Origin: CAYYNQ01 sp964473105
Lineage (GTDB): Bacteria > Sumerlaeota > Sumerlaeia > MVZB01
DNA length: 46,443 bases
Direction: 5' to 3'
NCBI GenBank assembly: GCA_964473105.1
Contig: CAYYNQ010000110.1
Span: 1 to 46,443 of the forward strand
Shown here: piece after piece, positions 16,145-24,528 of the stretch
Position numbering within the stretch: the first letter of the stretch is position 1
How the letters are laid out: each line of letters begins with the position of its first letter
The notes under the pieces: model-generated
The model's database searches: none
The model's input: the letters and a program-made list of their open reading frames with translations, nothing else
Told to the model about the DNA's origin: nothing
Program-made: the position numbers and the translations under genes

Positions 16145-17458
16145 TCAGTTTTCGGTTTCCAGATGTTCACCCAGAATCGTGGCGAGCTGTTCAATTGAAA
16201 CCCGGCCGTTGCGCAGGACCCGGTATTTTTCGCAGGTGACATCGATCACGGTGGAAGGTGGTGTCTGTTCAAGATGTCCGGAATCAAGGATGGCGTTAAG
16301 GCTGTTTCCAAAACTATGCTCGACATCATCTGCTGAATAGGAATCGGGATGACCGCTTATGTTTGCCGATGTGCATGCCAGTGGACGGGCCAGCGCCTGC
16401 ATCATAGCCAATGGAATAGAATGATCGGGCATCCGAATACCGATACTGTCCATTGACCCAAGGTGGTCGAAGTTCCCTCGTCTTTTTTTAAAGATAATGG
16501 TGAGGGGGCCGGGCCAAAAGGCCTCGGTCAATCGTCTGACCTCCACAGTCAGGTTCTTGGCAATCCCCGCCAATTGCTTGGAGGAATCAATCAGGATGAC
16601 CAGCGCCTTTTCCTTCTCACGGTGCTTGATTTCGAAAAGTCGTTCGACGGCAACCGGATTGGTTGCATCCGCAGCAATACCATAGACGGTATCGGTTGCT
16701 AATGCGACGATCCCACCTTCCAGTAGACAATCGACCGAATCCTCAATCAGGGCAGGATCTGGAACCTCAGGATCGATGGGTTGGCGTCCAAGTAGCCTTG
16801 CGGGTATCCCTCCCCCTTGTCCCGATGTCGGTTTATTCAGCTTTTTATCGACCCTGACATCATGGCCGTGGCCGCGATTCATATTAGATCCAAGAATATT
16901 TCCCGATTCATCGACGTCATATTCGCCATGCGGTTTCGTGTTGTCACAGGCCTGTTTCCTGATCCATTTCGCGGTCGACCAACCGGATTCAACCGCTGTC
17001 TTGTGTGCACTATCATGATGAGCCACGGCATCAGCCCAACATGTGTCGCCCAGACCCAGTATCCTCAGGGCAAGCAATGCCGCCTGTCCAGTGTCGTTCG
17101 GGCGCACGACCGCCACCGGGGCAGCAGCCGAGGAACCCAGGGCGACTTGGAGGGTAGCCATTCCCCCCGTGTCATGTGGCGTTGTCATTGGGATGGCGAT
17201 TAAAGGGAGTCCGCTTGCTGCGGCAAGTATGCCGGGTGCCTGGAGTTGCTCGCCACAACAGGCGATGATCACAGCCACACCCTTTTTCTTCAGGCCCGAT
17301 GCCCATTGGACATCCTTCTCGGGCATAGCAAGAATTGAACTGACCCGGATGTCGTAGGGACACTTGTATTTTTCAAAAATGGCGACGGCAGGCCCTATCC
17401 TGTCGATGTTGTCGTCAACAGGAATGTAAATTACAACCAGTGGGTGCGGTTCATTCAT
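16145..17458 (-). CDS. Fusion of a PurE-fold domain and a TsaC/Sua5 threonylcarbamoyl-AMP synthase domain
   Basis: A 437-residue two-domain protein. Residues about 5-137 follow the PurE (AIR carboxylase/N5-CAIR mutase) fold pattern, with FEKYKCPYDIRV, KKKGVAVIIACCG, PGILAAASGLPLIAIPM and a final helix AALLALRILGL. The PurE catalytic sites are missing: GSDSD reads PVDDN, SAHR reads SSIL, and GGAAHLPG reads GEQLQAPG. A charged, histidine-rich linker covers about 140-235. Residues about 236-430 are a complete TsaC/Sua5/YrdC domain, with ATDTVYGIAADATN, KHREKEKAL, TSANISG and STVIDV. That domain makes threonylcarbamoyl-AMP for the t6A base of ANN-reading tRNAs. The TsaC activity is well supported; the role of the PurE-like part is unknown. 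The ATG lies one base after the TGA of the IMP cyclohydrolase gene, so the two are coupled. Confidence 0.85.
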   Translation of the reverse strand: MNEPHPLVVIYIPVDDNIDRIGPAVAIFEKYKCPYDIRVSSILAMPEKDVQWASGLKKKGVAVIIACCGEQLQAPGILAAASGLPLIAIPMTTPHDTGGMATLQVALGSSAAAPVAVVRPNDTGQAALLALRILGLGDTCWADAVAHHDSAHKTAVESGWSTAKWIRKQACDNTKPHGEYDVDESGNILGSNMNRGHGHDVRVDKKLNKPTSGQGGGIPARLLGRQPIDPEVPDPALIEDSVDCLLEGGIVALATDTVYGIAADATNPVAVERLFEIKHREKEKALVILIDSSKQLAGIAKNLTVEVRRLTEAFWPGPLTIIFKKRRGNFDHLGSMDSIGIRMPDHSIPLAMMQALARPLACTSANISGHPDSYSADDVEHSFGNSLNAILDSGHLEQTPPSTVIDVTCEKYRVLRNGRVSIEQLATILGEHLETEN

Positions 17459-17459
17459 C

Positions 17460-18053
17460 TCACTGCCCGATACCGTTCATTTCCAGGTATTCCGTGATGA
17501 TCTCGTCATAGGCAGACGTATGGGCAAAAACCTTCGATGCCAGCTTCCTGCGAAACGGGAGGGTATCGGCATGCCTGCCTGTCGAGAGAGCCTCCAGGAC
17601 GGCATTGTAATCCCCAGGATCCACGACGACGAAGACATCCTTGTGGTTTTTAGCCGCAGCTCGAAGGAGGCAGGGCCCCCCGATATCTATCTGTTCAACA
17701 ATCTCGTCATCGGAGGACTCTGGAGCCTGAAGAGTCTTGGCAAATGGGTAAAGGTTGACGGCGACGATATCGATCGGCTGGATTCCGTACTCGAGCAATG
17801 TATTGATGTCACCGGCTTCGTTCCTACGGGCTAGAATTCCACCATGGACGGCAGGATGAAGAGTCTTGACTCTACCGCCGAGAATCTCGGGAACGCCCGT
17901 GATGTCCGCAACGGCACCTGCCTCGATTCCTGATTCCTTCAGCGCATTCAAGGTCCCTCCCGTTGAAATGATTTCATACCCGCAGCTTAGCAGACCGCGG
18001 CAAAAATCTATGATACCATGTTTGTCGGAAACGCTGATCAGCGCTCTTTTCAT
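17460..18053 (-). CDS. purH: Stand-alone IMP cyclohydrolase (N-terminal half of PurH only)
   Basis: Closes the last ring in purine synthesis (FAICAR to IMP). The whole 197-residue protein corresponds to the MGS-like N-terminal domain of PurH: ALISVSDKHGIIDFC, STGGTLNALKESG, GRVKTLHPAVHGGILARR, VNLYPF and DIGGPCLLRAAAKNH. The Arg/Lys of GRVKTLHP, the Tyr of VNLYPF and the Asp/Lys pair of the last motif are the residues used for cyclohydrolase catalysis, so the enzyme should be active. It stops just past FAHTSAYDEIITEYLE, where PurH normally continues into the roughly 300-residue AICAR transformylase. That half is not in the window. Stand-alone PurH halves (sometimes named PurJ and PurV) are known. 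AGGAGGAG just upstream fixes the start at 18053. Confidence 0.92.
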   Translation of the reverse strand: MKRALISVSDKHGIIDFCRGLLSCGYEIISTGGTLNALKESGIEAGAVADITGVPEILGGRVKTLHPAVHGGILARRNEAGDINTLLEYGIQPIDIVAVNLYPFAKTLQAPESSDDEIVEQIDIGGPCLLRAAAKNHKDVFVVVDPGDYNAVLEALSTGRHADTLPFRRKLASKVFAHTSAYDEIITEYLEMNGIGQ

Positions 18054-18125
18054 GACTCCTCCTCCACTGGACGATTGGAAAAACCGGTGGCAACCGACCT
18101 GTTTGATTCGGGTATGAACATACTA

Positions 18126-18151
18126 TATAATCCAGGACCAAGTCCATTATA
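18126..18151. promoter_or_regulatory. Hairpin between polX and the IMP cyclohydrolase gene
   Basis: TATAAT (18126-18131) pairs with ATTATA (18146-18151), and inside them GGAC (18135-18138) pairs with GTCC (18142-18145), leaving a three-base bulge and a CAA loop. It lies in the 131-base gap between the two minus-strand genes, about 70 bases before the cyclohydrolase start. It could be an operator, a processing site or a weak terminator. Confidence 0.3.
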
Positions 18152-18184
18152 CTGACCCTGATGATCATGAATCCAGAAGAATCG

Positions 18185-19927
18185 TCACCCTCTCCATTTC
18201 CTGCAATAACCCTCTTCAACAAGTTGCTGTGGGACACGGGTGTTGATGACCTCCTTTTTTTCAAGCCATCCCTTCCGGGCAATATTTACACCCCAGCGGA
18301 TATCCTCGATCATCCGAGCATTGTGTGCATCGGGGTTGATGGCAAACTTACATCCGGCATTCATGGCCCTGCGGATGAAGCGCCAGTCGAGATCCAACCT
18401 CAACGGATTTGAATTGATCTCGATGGCCACCCGGTTCTTCGCGGCGATCTCGAAAACCCTATCCAAATCCAGTTCATAGGGTTCGCGGCGTAACAGCAGC
18501 CTGCCTGTAGGATGCCCCAGTATTCTCGTGGACGGGTGTTCAATGGCCCGGCATATCCTGGAAGTCATTTCCTCACGGGGCATCCCCATCTGGCTGTGGA
18601 TTGAGGCAACGACCATGTCGAATCCCTCCAGCAGCCCGTCGGTATAGTCGAGTGATCCGTCCGAAAGTATATCGGACTCAATCCCCTTCAGGATGGTGAA
18701 TCCTTGGTTTTTATCATTCAGCTCCTCGATCTCCTCCCACTGTCGCTTCAGGTCATCGGGCCTGAGCCCCCCGGCATAGGCAGCCGACTGGCTATGGTCA
18801 CAGATGCAGATATATTCATAACCAAGACTGGATGAGGCCCGGGCCATTTCCTGGATACTGTTCTTTCCGTCACTCCAGGTGGAATGGCAGTGGATGACGC
18901 CCTTGAGATCCGCCATTTCGACCAGCTGCGGGAGGGTCCCAGTTTCTGCTGCTCCGATTTCTCCAGTATTTTCCCTGAGTTCCGGTGCAATGAATTCAAG
19001 TCCCAGATGTCGATAGATGTCGCCTTCATTGTCAAGTGGTAGAGGTTCCTCTTTCTGGGATGTCAGTCTGTAAAGCCCGTATTCATTCAGCTTGAACCCC
19101 ATCTTGCGTGCCCTGCCCCTCAGTTCTGTGTTGTGTTCCATGCTGCCGGTAAAGTAATTCAGGGCGGCGGGGCAGGCATCTTCGGGTACAACCCGCATAT
19201 CGACAGGAATACCACCCTCATACAACAACGCACTCCTGGTCTCCCCCTGGGCGACAACACTGATCACGCCGGGTGTCGTCACGAAAATATTCACCACGGC
19301 GGTCGGGTCGTCACTGATGACCAGAATATCAATATCCTTGATTGTCTCACGCCGGCGTCGGTAACTCCCTGCAACCTCTATTCTGCTGACTGAATGATGT
19401 TCTCCCAGACGTTCGGTGAAGAGTTCTACGAGCCGGTCAGCAGTCGCGATATGATGCCTTTTGCTATATGTCTTCCGTTGTTCAATCCCCTCCAGTATTT
19501 TTCGTGAAATCTTGCTGCTGAATCGGGGCAGATCGTCCAGCTTCCCCGATCGTGCCGCATCCTCCAACTGCTCGATTGTGACGATATTTTTCTCTTTCCA
19601 GATAAGATTGATTTTCCTGGTCCCCAACCCGGGTATATTCATCATATCCATCAGGCCGGGCGGGATTTTGTCCCGGTATTCATCAAGTTCGCCGAGATTG
19701 CCGCTTACAGCCCAGTCTCGAATCTTTTCAATTAACGCCTTGCCCAACCCCTTGATACCGGGGAGGATATCCTTCTCGATCCATTCCCGTGGTATACCAT
19801 CGAGGCCTTCAAGTGTCCGCGCTGCGCGACTATATGCCCGACACTTGAACGGATTATCACCGTTCAGGTCCATAAGGATTGACAACTCCTGAAGTTGACG
19901 GATTAATTCCTCTTTGTCGGTGGGCAT
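18185..19927 (-). CDS. polX: DNA polymerase X family protein (PolX) with PHP domain
   Basis: A 580-residue repair polymerase. The N-terminal helix-hairpin-helix region has the 8-kDa-like segment FKCRAYSRAARTLEGLDG and the HhH repeats PGIKGLGKALIEKI and MMNIPGLGTRKINLIW. The palm holds GSYRRRRETIKDIDIL with the metal-binding aspartate pair, and GGIPVDMRVVPED supplies the third acidic position. NYFTGSMEHNTELRGRA is the usual substrate-binding end. The C-terminal PHP nuclease-type domain (about 340-575) has HCHSTWSDG, CDHSQSAAYAGG and INPDAHNARM, so the phosphoesterase metal site looks intact. Size and domain order match bacterial PolX exactly. It is the first gene of a likely minus-strand unit with the IMP cyclohydrolase and the TsaC fusion, 131 bases apart. 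Confidence 0.95.
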   Translation of the reverse strand: MPTDKEELIRQLQELSILMDLNGDNPFKCRAYSRAARTLEGLDGIPREWIEKDILPGIKGLGKALIEKIRDWAVSGNLGELDEYRDKIPPGLMDMMNIPGLGTRKINLIWKEKNIVTIEQLEDAARSGKLDDLPRFSSKISRKILEGIEQRKTYSKRHHIATADRLVELFTERLGEHHSVSRIEVAGSYRRRRETIKDIDILVISDDPTAVVNIFVTTPGVISVVAQGETRSALLYEGGIPVDMRVVPEDACPAALNYFTGSMEHNTELRGRARKMGFKLNEYGLYRLTSQKEEPLPLDNEGDIYRHLGLEFIAPELRENTGEIGAAETGTLPQLVEMADLKGVIHCHSTWSDGKNSIQEMARASSSLGYEYICICDHSQSAAYAGGLRPDDLKRQWEEIEELNDKNQGFTILKGIESDILSDGSLDYTDGLLEGFDMVVASIHSQMGMPREEMTSRICRAIEHPSTRILGHPTGRLLLRREPYELDLDRVFEIAAKNRVAIEINSNPLRLDLDWRFIRRAMNAGCKFAINPDAHNARMIEDIRWGVNIARKGWLEKKEVINTRVPQQLVEEGYCRKWRG

Positions 19928-20346
19928 GCTTCAACCATTGCTTCCCAGCCATATGGACGGCTGTTGCTGGCGGGAGGACCATCGTCAGGGCCAGCGGCCC
20001 CTGAATTCCATTGTTTCTCTCGTTGCCAGTGGGAATTCAGTAATTCGTGTCGAACGGGATAAATAAACCCAAGGTCCCGAAGATCACCTTTTTCCAGTCG
20101 ACTTCCCGAAAATACATATGTACTGCCGCTTAAAAGGACCCGTTTATCGCAACGTTCGGTTTCATGGATGATGAAAAAGGATGGGAACTGGAGGCATCAT
20201 TACACCGGATACGAAAGAAAGGGTAGCTGGAAAGAGGTGTTCTGGTTGGGGTTGGCCCGGGTTTATGGGGGGCTCTCGTTTTAATCCCCATCCCAATTCC
20301 AAGTCATGTCGGGATTATCGTCGAAGTGGAACCGGGAGCACTAAGC
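19928..20346. other. Gene-free region upstream of polX
   Basis: No gene recognised. It contains a 9-bp inverted repeat, CTGAATTCC (20001-20009) and GGAATTCAG (20032-20040). The rest is featureless to me. It lies between two minus-strand genes, so it should carry the polX promoter. Confidence 0.4.
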
Positions 20347-20976
20347 CTATTCCCCGGATTGGGCCCGTATAAACTCGCTCTTTTTCTTTTTCTCTTTTCG
20401 TTTCTTCCGCCCGGGATCCTCCTCCCTCCCGGAGAAAATCTCTTTTGCGTAAAGTTTGGCGATCTCAAGCCCATGCTGACGGCGTTTCTCATCACGTTCG
20501 GGGACAGACTGTCTTTTTTTTCTGACCATTTCAATGGCCGCCTTTGCCTTGCGCTTCTCACGGGCATTCAAGTGGGGTGACTCAAATATCTTTTTCAGGT
20601 TGGCGTTTGCCAAATCGTAAAACTCAATGGATTTCGTGCCCTTGCGTGTATCACCGAGATAGTGAGCAAGTTGCACCAAGACAAACCTGAGGCGAACATT
20701 ATCGGGGTCGCCTTCAATGGCTCGGGTGAAATGTTCCTTTGCCAGGTTGTAATTGATCCTGTCAATTGCCGCCATACCCTTCTCATAGGATTTCCTCGCT
20801 TCCTCTGAAAGCTTGTCGACCCGTTGCGGTGGAAGGGGTTCCAGGTCAAGTTGCCTGGCTGTGGTGGGAAACGGAAACAGGCTGACTGTGGCGATCAAGA
20901 AAATGAGGACAATGGGATATCTTCTGTGTTTGCTATGCATCGTGTTATCAAAGCTTCGCGGAGATTCAATGGACAT
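20347..20976 (-). CDS. Small exported protein with TPR-like repeat and lysine-rich tail
   Basis: A 209-residue protein. An N-terminal signal sequence is seen at about residues 20-41 (YPIVLIFLIATVSLFPFPTTA). A TPR-like unit follows at about 63-105: YEKGMAAIDRINYNLAKEHF then RAIEGDPDNVRLRFVLVQLA. The last 80 residues are highly charged, with KRKAKAAIE, EKRRQHGLEIAKLYAKEI and a run of Lys/Arg/Glu at the end, probably a helical or coiled segment. Nothing suggests enzymatic activity; a structural or scaffolding role outside the cytoplasm is a guess. ATG 20976 has AAGGGGG upstream; a second ATG at 20940 would give a more usual signal-peptide length but lacks a ribosome site. Confidence 0.7.
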   Translation of the reverse strand: MSIESPRSFDNTMHSKHRRYPIVLIFLIATVSLFPFPTTARQLDLEPLPPQRVDKLSEEARKSYEKGMAAIDRINYNLAKEHFTRAIEGDPDNVRLRFVLVQLAHYLGDTRKGTKSIEFYDLANANLKKIFESPHLNAREKRKAKAAIEMVRKKRQSVPERDEKRRQHGLEIAKLYAKEIFSGREEDPGRKKRKEKKKKSEFIRAQSGE

Positions 20977-21172
20977 CGTCGGCCCCCTTGCGTATCAGCT
21001 CGGCCCCTGTGCCTCATCCCGACGGTCCTCATCATTGTTGACCAGAGGATTTTTTGCAAGCTAAAAGGCATTTATGTAAGCAACTTGATGGAGCTGTAGA
21101 TACTTGAATTTCAGTCAATTAAGCCGTATAGACATACCATGATGACCTGCTCGGGGAGCTATAATTCGAGAC

Positions 21173-21202
21173 TTGCAAACCTGTAATTGATAAGGGTATA
21201 TT
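21173..21202 (+). promoter_or_regulatory. Candidate promoter of the tRNA-Leu gene
   Basis: TTGCAA at 21173-21178, an 18-base spacer, then TATATT at 21197-21202. This matches the standard consensus at four and five of six positions. Transcription would start near 21209, about 55 bases before the tRNA. Confidence 0.45.
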
Positions 21203-21263
21203 CCGTCCTAGTCGAGGTTGTGGGCGTCCCGTCCGCAGCATATGGTCCTTATTCAGTAAGGAT

Positions 21264-21350
21264 GCCGAAGTGGCGGAATTGGCAGACGCGCATGGTTCAG
21301 GACCATGTGGGGGCAACCCCGTGGAGGTTCAAGTCCTCTCTTCGGCACCA
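21264..21350 (+). tRNA. tRNA-Leu, anticodon CAG
   Basis: An 87-base tRNA with encoded CCA. The acceptor stem GCCGAAG pairs with CTTCGGC (21340-21346), followed by discriminator A and CCA (21348-21350). The anticodon stem CATGG/CCATG encloses the loop TTCAGGA, giving anticodon CAG at 21298-21300, which reads the leucine codon CUG. The long variable arm (GGGGGCAACCCCG) is typical of tRNA-Leu, and the T arm is GAGGTTCAAGTCCTC. It stands alone between a minus-strand and a plus-strand protein gene. Confidence 0.97.
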
Positions 21351-21674
21351 TCTGGTTCAAGGGGCTCAAGCCCTCAACCTTATGGGACGTGATCTGCATC
21401 CAGTCCTATGGTACCCCTTCCTCCCCAAAATATGACAGAATCTGGGTAGGATCCCCGAGAGAGTAGGGGCCATATCCACGGCGAACCGGCCTTTTTTGCC
21501 GGGCGTGCGGTGTTATTTCGGGGGGGCGACCCCTGATGGCGGAATTCTAGAGTGCGGAACGACGGTGTTATTGACCCGTCCCCGTTATCCATATTAGGAT
21601 GATATAATTCCTGCCATTGTGCCGTCAGATGGGATGTGGCGATTGAGCCCCTTGGACAATCGAACAGGTTCAAC
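21351..21674 (+). other. Spacer between tRNA-Leu and the radical SAM gene
   Basis: No gene seen. A short GGGCT/AGCCC hairpin lies just after the tRNA (about 21361-21372) without a T run, and CCGGC/GCCGG around a T-rich loop is at about 21487-21502. The radical SAM frame is open from GTG 21636, but its family-like sequence begins after the ATG at 21675. Confidence 0.4.
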
Positions 21675-23099
21675 ATGACACATACAGCCGAGATTGCCCC
21701 TTTGAAGAAAATATTCTGCGTAGTTCCGCCCACCGGTCGGTTTATCCGCGAGGACCGCTGCCAGACGCCCATCGAAAAATTAAAGACTGTTGCCCTTCGG
21801 CCTCCGATCGACCTGCTTTATGCCGCGTCTTCCTTTGAATCCGCAGGTTGTCATGTCAGGCTGAAGGATTATCCCGGCGAAGAACATGGATGGTCCAGGC
21901 TGGAATCGGATATCCGTGATTACAGGCCTGATGCCATTCTGCTGAGCATCACGACCCCATCACTGGATCAGGATCTCAAGGCGGCGGCGGTTGCAAAGAA
22001 AATCACTCCGAGTATCATGACCCTGGCAAAGGGTGCCCATTTCAATATCAAGGCCCGGGAGACGCTTGAAGATTACCCCGCCCTCGATGCCGTGCTGCGT
22101 GGTGAGTATGAAAACACCTGTCGTGAACTTGGCGAAGGCCGCTCATTTTCCAAGATCAATGGCCTGACATGGCGATCGGGTGAAAACATCATCCATAATG
22201 ATCCCCGTGCGTTTGAAGAGCATCTGGATGAATTTCCATTTCCCGCGCGGCACCTTGCACGGAACGATCTCTACATCCGGCCCGACACTAGTGAACTCCA
22301 GACGACGCTTGTGACCAACCGGGGTTGTCCGCATACGTGCATCTATTGTCTTGCGCAGCAGGTTTCGGGGTCACGGAACCGTTACCGTTCGGAAGAGAAT
22401 GTCATTGCGGAAATTCGGGAATGTGTTGATCGGTTCGGGATCCATAATTTTCTTTTCCGGTCAGATCTCTTCACTCAGAACCGTAAATGGGTTATTCGGT
22501 TGTGCCAGTCCATCATTGATGCCGGGCTGGAAATCCAATGGGCATGTAATAGCCGTGTCGATACACTTAACCCGGAAGTTCTCGGGTGGATGAAAAAAGC
22601 GGGCTGCTGGATCGTGGCTATGGGTGTCGAAAGCGGTGACCAGGATACTCTGGACCGGCTTGACAAAAAAGCCAGGGTCGAGGATTCCTATGCTGCGGTC
22701 AGGATGCTGCGCGAGGCCGGTATCAAGTCCAGTGTTTACCTTTTGATGGGGCTGCCTTGGGATACGCATGACCTCATCGAACAACAACTCCAGTTTGCAA
22801 AGGATCTCGACCCGGATTTTCTGGAAATATTCTATGTCTACCCGTTTCCCGGAACAAAGTTGTATGATATTGCTATTGAGGAGGGACTTGTCAGTGATGG
22901 AGATATTCCAAAGGCCGCCTATGCTGATCCGTCAATGCCCGGAAAATTCCTGACTACTGAGGAATTCAACCATTTGCGTAAGAGGATTTTAAGGAAATAT
23001 TATCTGCGTCCCGGTGTGATCTGCCGTACCCTGAAGGGGATTTCGAGCCTTCGTGAACTAGGCGGGTATCTTAAAGCCGGCATAGGCCAGCTAAAATGA
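21675..23099 (+). CDS. B12-binding-domain radical SAM enzyme
   Basis: A 474-residue protein. The N-terminal cobalamin-type Rossmann domain (about 10-150) shows RPPIDLLYAASSFESAGCHV, DAILLSITTPSLDQDL and LDAVLRGEYENTC. The radical SAM domain (about 205-390) has the 4Fe-4S motif CPHTCIYC (Cys 218, 222, 225), then EENVIAEIRECVDRFGI and MGVESGDQDTLDRLDKK, and ends with YVYPFPGTKLYDIAIEEG. This architecture is shared by B12-dependent methylases and related enzymes acting on hopanoids, antibiotics or lipids. The DxHxxG cobalamin-ligand motif is not visible, so B12 may bind base-off or not at all. Substrate is unknown. I prefer ATG 21675 over GTG 21636 because the extra 13 residues are not family-like. 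A small minus-strand gene lies tail to tail with it. Confidence 0.88.
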   Translation: MTHTAEIAPLKKIFCVVPPTGRFIREDRCQTPIEKLKTVALRPPIDLLYAASSFESAGCHVRLKDYPGEEHGWSRLESDIRDYRPDAILLSITTPSLDQDLKAAAVAKKITPSIMTLAKGAHFNIKARETLEDYPALDAVLRGEYENTCRELGEGRSFSKINGLTWRSGENIIHNDPRAFEEHLDEFPFPARHLARNDLYIRPDTSELQTTLVTNRGCPHTCIYCLAQQVSGSRNRYRSEENVIAEIRECVDRFGIHNFLFRSDLFTQNRKWVIRLCQSIIDAGLEIQWACNSRVDTLNPEVLGWMKKAGCWIVAMGVESGDQDTLDRLDKKARVEDSYAAVRMLREAGIKSSVYLLMGLPWDTHDLIEQQLQFAKDLDPDFLEIFYVYPFPGTKLYDIAIEEGLVSDGDIPKAAYADPSMPGKFLTTEEFNHLRKRILRKYYLRPGVICRTLKGISSLRELGGYLKAGIGQLK

Positions 23100-23172
23100 G
23101 GGATGTCGAACCCGTGGTGGGTGATCAAGATTGGTATTTCGTGATTGAGAGAGCAAAATGTCCCCGCTCATG

Positions 23173-23448
23173 TCAGCGGTGATAGCCCCCCAGCATGTTC
23201 AGATTAAAGGCGGTGTAGAGTTTGACATCCCGCAGAAGGTTGATGCCGAGACGAAACGGATTGATGCGATGAATGTGACCGTGACGGATGTGATTCCAAA
23301 TCTCGCCCCAATACAGGTTGAGATGCACACGGCTTAAGGAGCGAACCTTCAGCGGACCCCGCCATAACCTGGGTTTTTGCTGATGGGACAGGGAGGCTGC
23401 ACGGGCCTGGAGTTGTTGAAGGCGTTCTGATGAAATTGTTTGGGACAT
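23173..23448 (-). CDS. Small basic protein of unknown function
   Basis: A 91-residue protein that matches no family I know. It is basic, with an N-terminal helix-like part (ISSERLQQLQARAASLSHQQ), a middle with RLWRGPLKVRSLSRVHLNLY, and a C-terminal end reading NLNMLGGYHR. It has no signal peptide or membrane helix. The start ATG 23448 is well supported by AAGGA eight to nine bases upstream; the frame is open to 23532 but the upstream part is not gene-like. It converges with the B12-type radical SAM gene (74 bases between stops) and lies downstream of the DNRLRE gene on the same strand. Confidence 0.55.
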   Translation of the reverse strand: MSQTISSERLQQLQARAASLSHQQKPRLWRGPLKVRSLSRVHLNLYWGEIWNHIRHGHIHRINPFRLGINLLRDVKLYTAFNLNMLGGYHR

Positions 23449-23629
23449 GTCACCCGTTCCTTTTTTGTTGCCTTCAAAAGTTATCATTTTCAGGTGGATC
23501 CGTATCGTGTTGGGCTGGGATTTCCGGGTCATTTCGGTGGGAAAGGAATAGCACGTATAACTTATGGGCCATTCTCTACCTCAGGCAACCTTAAAGGCAG
23601 GGACTTAAAGGCAAGAAAATATAAGCATC

Positions 23630-24505
23630 CTACCTGTAAAGGGACCACAAACCCGGAGAGACCACGGTCTGGGGGGAGGCGTAGGTTATGGTCAGCTTGG
23701 GCCGGTTTCCCGATGTCGCCTCCCTGCTGTAGAATCTGCGTGCGTTGCGTGAACCGGATTCATCTCCGATAAAGATCCAGCCATAGTTTGTCTCTGGATC
23801 ATCGATCCAGCCCTGGACATCATCAACGATACCGGGGGAACCTTCAGACCCGACCGTGTAAATGTTATCTGGCGGAGCAGCGGAGTTGTAACTGTTGACG
23901 CTGAAGGTCGCACTCGGTGCGGCGACAAAGTCACCGCCCGCCGTAGTCCAGTCAACCTGATTGTGCTTGGCCTGTTCCCAAGTGGCATCCCCATCACGGG
24001 CGGGAGCGCCCAGTCCGCCCGGGTTCGGACTGGCCGGTGGGTCGGGGCTGGACGAGTCAGCTGTGCCTTCACCCCACTCCCGGCTGAGCCGATGCAGTGT
24101 ATGAATCTGCTGATTGGATGCCTGTGGCCCGGAGAGGTCCAGTTCAAGGAGCAGTTCAACCGACTGAATGATTGAACCGGCCGGGATTTGTGAGACATCA
24201 AACTGCAGCAGTGCGCGTCGGATGCTGGATGCTGTTGCTCCCGTGAAGATCATGTCCTGACCCCCGTTGGAGTTCGTGGCACGGTCCTCATAGATCGTGT
24301 TGTCCCGGGTTCCATCATAGCCATCGACCCCATCCTGAAATACAATGGCGTCCGTGGCACGAACGGGCATGTTGGACAACCAAATCCCCAAGGCCAGAAT
24401 GAAACGGGTGAAAAAAAGTATTTTGTTCGGATGAGATTGCGTCAAGTGGAGGATGGACTCGATTCGGGGCCGCACTTGGTCTGTGACCGGGTTCGCATGA
24501 TTCAT
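23630..24505 (-). CDS. Secreted DNRLRE-domain protein
   Basis: A 291-residue exported protein. The signal sequence is at about residues 28-50 (FTRFILALGIWLSNMPVRA). It is followed by a DNRLRE beta-sandwich domain: DNTIYEDRATNSNGGQD, RRALLQFDVSQIPAGSIIQS, LHRLSREWGEGTAD, DDVQGWIDDPETNYGW and RFYSREATSGNRPKLTITY. This domain is frequent in secreted or cell-surface proteins of environmental bacteria and often binds carbohydrate or mediates adhesion. ATG 24505 is preferred; a TTG at 24520 is possible. It starts 23 bases after the DUF1501 gene ends, so is the last gene of a three-gene unit. Confidence 0.85.
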   Translation of the reverse strand: MNHANPVTDQVRPRIESILHLTQSHPNKILFFTRFILALGIWLSNMPVRATDAIVFQDGVDGYDGTRDNTIYEDRATNSNGGQDMIFTGATASSIRRALLQFDVSQIPAGSIIQSVELLLELDLSGPQASNQQIHTLHRLSREWGEGTADSSSPDPPASPNPGGLGAPARDGDATWEQAKHNQVDWTTAGGDFVAAPSATFSVNSYNSAAPPDNIYTVGSEGSPGIVDDVQGWIDDPETNYGWIFIGDESGSRNARRFYSREATSGNRPKLTITYASPQTVVSPGLWSLYR

Positions 24506-24528
24506 GCCGCTGAACAACACCTGTTAAG

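Noticed and set aside
15859..16239. Plus-strand frame of 126 codons
   Set aside because: Overlaps the end of the TsaC fusion gene and its sequence is not protein-like.
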